Source: Rallus limicola (taxonomy: Eukaryota; Chordata; Aves; Gruiformes; Rallidae). Taken from it: a DNA stretch of 64,000 nt. Within the stretch, counting starts at the first letter, position 1; each line of letters opens with the position of its first letter. The notes below the pieces were generated by a model. The model ran no database searches, was not told where the DNA came from, and saw only the letters and a program-made list of their open reading frames with translations. Both the position numbers and the translations under genes were made by a program. Where the stretch lies: NCBI GenBank assembly GCA_022605955.1, contig JAKCOZ010000005.1:31038950-31102949 (forward strand). The letters run 5' to 3'. Shown in pieces: positions 61,266 to 64,000 of the stretch.

Positions 61266-62911
61266 CATTCCTCTTTTGCAGCCATGAGCTATAAAACCTT
61301 GGAGGGGCATGACCCAGGGTATGGAATGAATGCACTTCTCATCTTTCACAGTGGAGCAGTGTCTGTTGCTAATATAACATGCATGTCTGTTCTTGCCTTG
61401 CAGGATTACTCAAGCACATACACTTTTATGTTGAGTTTTGGTTTGTTGGTTTTTTTTTCCTTTCACATTTTGGTCACTTCATAAAAGAGGGCAGAGAAGG
61501 GAAAAAAGAGAGAGGAACCTTAGTGTTACGACTTTCAGAGGCAGAGTAGCTACAGAAAAGGTGGAGCAGAAACCCACATTGCATCAGATAGAAAATTTTG
61601 TGGGTTCGAAGCATACACATTCCTATGCATATCTGCTGCTTTTGTGCAAATTTAGATGGTGACTAAGTGTAGCTTACCATGCATATTGCCAGGAAGAGAT
61701 GATGTATTGAAATGGTTGCATATTTTCATTTTCCTGGCAAGACTTATCTAAACCTACCACATCACTAGTCCCATTGGGAGAGAGTGTACATCCTTAATTA
61801 GCCTGGAAATAACATCAGTGATATGCCCAAAGGCATTTCTGGGATATCTTTCTCAAAATTCTGACAGAAAATTTGTTGGAGGATTTCTGAGATAATTCTC
61901 TCTTCTCTTTCAGAGTTTCCAAAATGTTTTGTGGATAATGTTCAGTTATTTCTAAATGTTAGCTCTATATCTTACAAAAATACATCTGGAAAATCCATTT
62001 TTGAAAGGTAGAATGCTTAATCTTTTCACAAATTGCCCTAGGATATGAAAGCTATGAATTTCTATCTCCATTTTACAGAGTTTACTCTCATGCACTATGC
62101 AATAAATATAGAACTCTCTATCTGTGTTCCAGAGCAACTATAAAGTTTTATAGGGAAGTAAAGCTTATTATAGGATTGTTCATTAAATTATGCTGCTTTA
62201 TTGATGATGAATTTAGCTCTTTCTATTATTACTGAACATATTTAAAGCTTAATGCACCTAACAAATAACGGTCTTCAGGTAGGGAAACACATAATTTTTG
62301 TTCCCTTCACCATCTTCTCAGTGGCTGTATACATCTTTGGGATACGTAAGTTACAAGAGTTGCAGAGGCAAACATTTTGGTAGTCTCATGTTATGCTACT
62401 AATTCTATTAGAGGTTTCAAATAGTACCTTGTAAAAGGCAGAACAAAAATGTCACCAAGTATCTGAAAAGTCAAATATTCTTGCAACCTTACAGAAAGCA
62501 ATTATTATTTAGGAAAAGGTAAATGATGGACATTTAAACAAGCTATAAATTTATTCCAAATTCCACTCATATGATTGACATATATTTTAAAATAATTTAA
62601 TAATGAGAGTTACTAAGTAGACATTATAAAACACACTCGAGGTTTACCTTTACTGAAGAACATGAAAGGCCACTTATTTCTAGCTGCTGGCAGTTAGCAT
62701 GGGAGCTTCAGTGCACTGCCAACAAAATTATTCCCTCAGCAGGTTGCAGGCAGGATGGCTGGTAAGAGTATTGAGCACTTTCAGGGAGAACTACTGGCTG
62801 AGATTAGACTTGCATGAGGAAATTATGTGTCCTTCCTGCCTGTGGAGGAAAGAGGAAAAGCGACCAGACTTTCTGTGCCAAGAAGGAGAGACAAATAGGC
62901 TGTGAGGAATT
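61266..62911. other. Intergenic sequence; nothing recognised
   Basis: AT-rich, single-copy by appearance. Short open frames up to 74 codons show no similarity. I see no repeat landmarks here. Confidence 0.65.
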
Positions 62912-63600
62912 TTTTATAGGCTGAACAAACCCAACTCTCTCGGCCTGTCTTCATAGGAGAGATGCTCCAGTCTTCTGATCGCCTTTAGGCCTTCTCCAGA
63001 CCTGCTCCAATGTGTCCCTGCAAGATCTTGTACTTGGCTTTGTTGACCTTCATGAAGCTTGCACAGGCCCACCTCTCAAGCCTGTCAGAGTCCCTCTAGA
63101 TGGCATCCTGTCCTTCCAGAGTGTCAGCTGCACCACACAGACTAGTGTGTTGACAAAACGGGATAGGTATCACTTGAGCTTACCAACCATGTCACCAACA
63201 AAGATGTTAAACAGGTGCTGGTCCCAATACTGACTCCTGAGAAACACCACTCATTATTGGCCTCCACTGTTGACCAAGCCATTGACTTTTAAGTCTGTGA
63301 GTGTGACCATCCAGCTGTTTCCCTACCCACTGGGTGGTTCATCTGTCAAATCTATGTCTCTCCAATTTAGAGACAAGGATGTTGTGTGGGACCACATCAA
63401 ATGCTTTGCACAACTCCAGGTAGATGGCATCAGTTGTACTTCCCTTATTTCCCAATGCTGTAGCCCCATCATAGAAGGCCATCAAATTTGTTAGACACGA
63501 TTTGCCCTTAGCAAAGCCATGTTGTCTGTCACCAATCACGTCTTTATTTTCCATGTGCCTTAGTATCATTTCCAGGAGGACTAATCTAAACCTATCAAGG
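62912..63600 (-). mobile_element. CR1 LINE fragment, minus strand, with reverse-transcriptase remnant and an internal deletion
   Basis: Read on the minus strand from 63600, it encodes a degraded piece of CR1 ORF2 reverse transcriptase, including [20 protein letters not shown] and [19 protein letters not shown], a well-known avian CR1 signature, in one open stretch to about 63342. It continues out of frame through the 'SGV(S/P)Q' and 'LEGQDAI' regions to a MKVNKAKYKIL segment near 63030. It then jumps directly to the segment equivalent to 56781 in the other copy, indicating a deletion of about 270 bases. It ends near 62912 without the CR1 3' UTR. Stops and frameshifts make it inactive. Confidence 0.93.
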
Positions 63601-64000
63601 TTAGATGCCAAAAGGTGGCAGTAACTGAGAAATGAAATGTTGCCTGATTGGAATAAATGTGTAGCTGTGCCTGTGGACAGACAAGAAGGGCTGTGTCTTA
63701 AAGTCATAAGGCAAAAAGACTCCATGGTGTTTAAAGCCCATGGTCATTTCCCTGACTGTTGAAAAAGAATACAGGCATTTATTTTCCTTTGTTAAAGTAA
63801 AGTCTGGCCTTTGGAAGAATAAACAAATGTGTGAAAGCAAAATGAGTCAGGACATGATTTCTGTACATTCTGTCGCTCTTCTGTGGTATCTGCACAAGTA
63901 CAGGAATGTTTTTAAAAAGCTCATAATATAGGCCACTGAGTTCAGAATGGCTCTTGCCTGTGTTTCTGCCTCTGTACAGAAGCTCTGTAGTAATGCTGGC
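63601..64000. other. Window end, no feature recognised
   Basis: Four hundred bases of AT-rich sequence beyond the 5' side of the minus-strand CR1. I do not see further CR1 landmarks or any gene. Confidence 0.6.

Noticed and set aside
62060..62085. CTCCATTTTACAGAG as a trace of a MIR-type SINE
   Set aside because: Only about 15 bases match and no other MIR landmarks are visible.
1..64000. tRNA, snRNA, CRISPR or bacterial-type features
   Set aside because: I looked for tRNA TPsiC-type sequence, U6-type sequence and regularly spaced repeats and saw none; the window is plainly vertebrate nuclear DNA.

Overview
The window is vertebrate, almost certainly avian, nuclear DNA. Exons are short and separated by long AT-rich introns. 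The interspersed repeats are pieces of CR1, the dominant LINE of birds, plus one solo LTR of a type I recall as common in neoavian genomes. There are no bacterial-style operons and no long uninterrupted reading frames. The bird lineage is an inference from the repeats; the species cannot be named.

The only protein-coding gene I can support is the 3' end of ARHGAP5 (p190-B RhoGAP) on the + strand. The window opens in the intron that precedes the first of its last five coding exons. These exons lie at 3303-3450, 12936-13013, 14349-14480, 16170-16275 and 22445-22775. Every junction is AG/GT, the codon phases join correctly, and together they encode 264 residues: a linker, the whole catalytic RhoGAP domain (arginine finger codon at 12959-12961) and a proline/glutamine-rich tail ending at a TAA at 22773-22775. 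An AT-rich 3' UTR follows, with several AATAAA signals between 23088 and 24651.

From about 24.7 kb to the end I find no supportable gene. In mammals, and as far as I recall in chicken, AKAP6 follows ARHGAP5 after a large gap, so this is probably the intergenic interval between them. It holds CR1 fragments (34.7, 45.7, 56.3, 61.1 and 62.9-63.6 kb), simple repeats, a strong G-quadruplex-type tract at 26.4 kb, somewhat GC-richer patches, and single-copy AT-rich sequence in which a few short stretches look like possible regulatory elements.

I found no clearly novel biological system. The most checkable oddities are: a 43-bp tandem duplication that starts inside a 5' splice site; a strong cryptic acceptor 107 nt upstream of an exon that would introduce a stop; a sense-oriented solo LTR just before the last exon that seems to have lost its poly(A) signal; a perfect palindrome abutting a poly(A) signal; and two CR1 copies in opposite orientation that both lack the 3' end normally kept by CR1 insertions.
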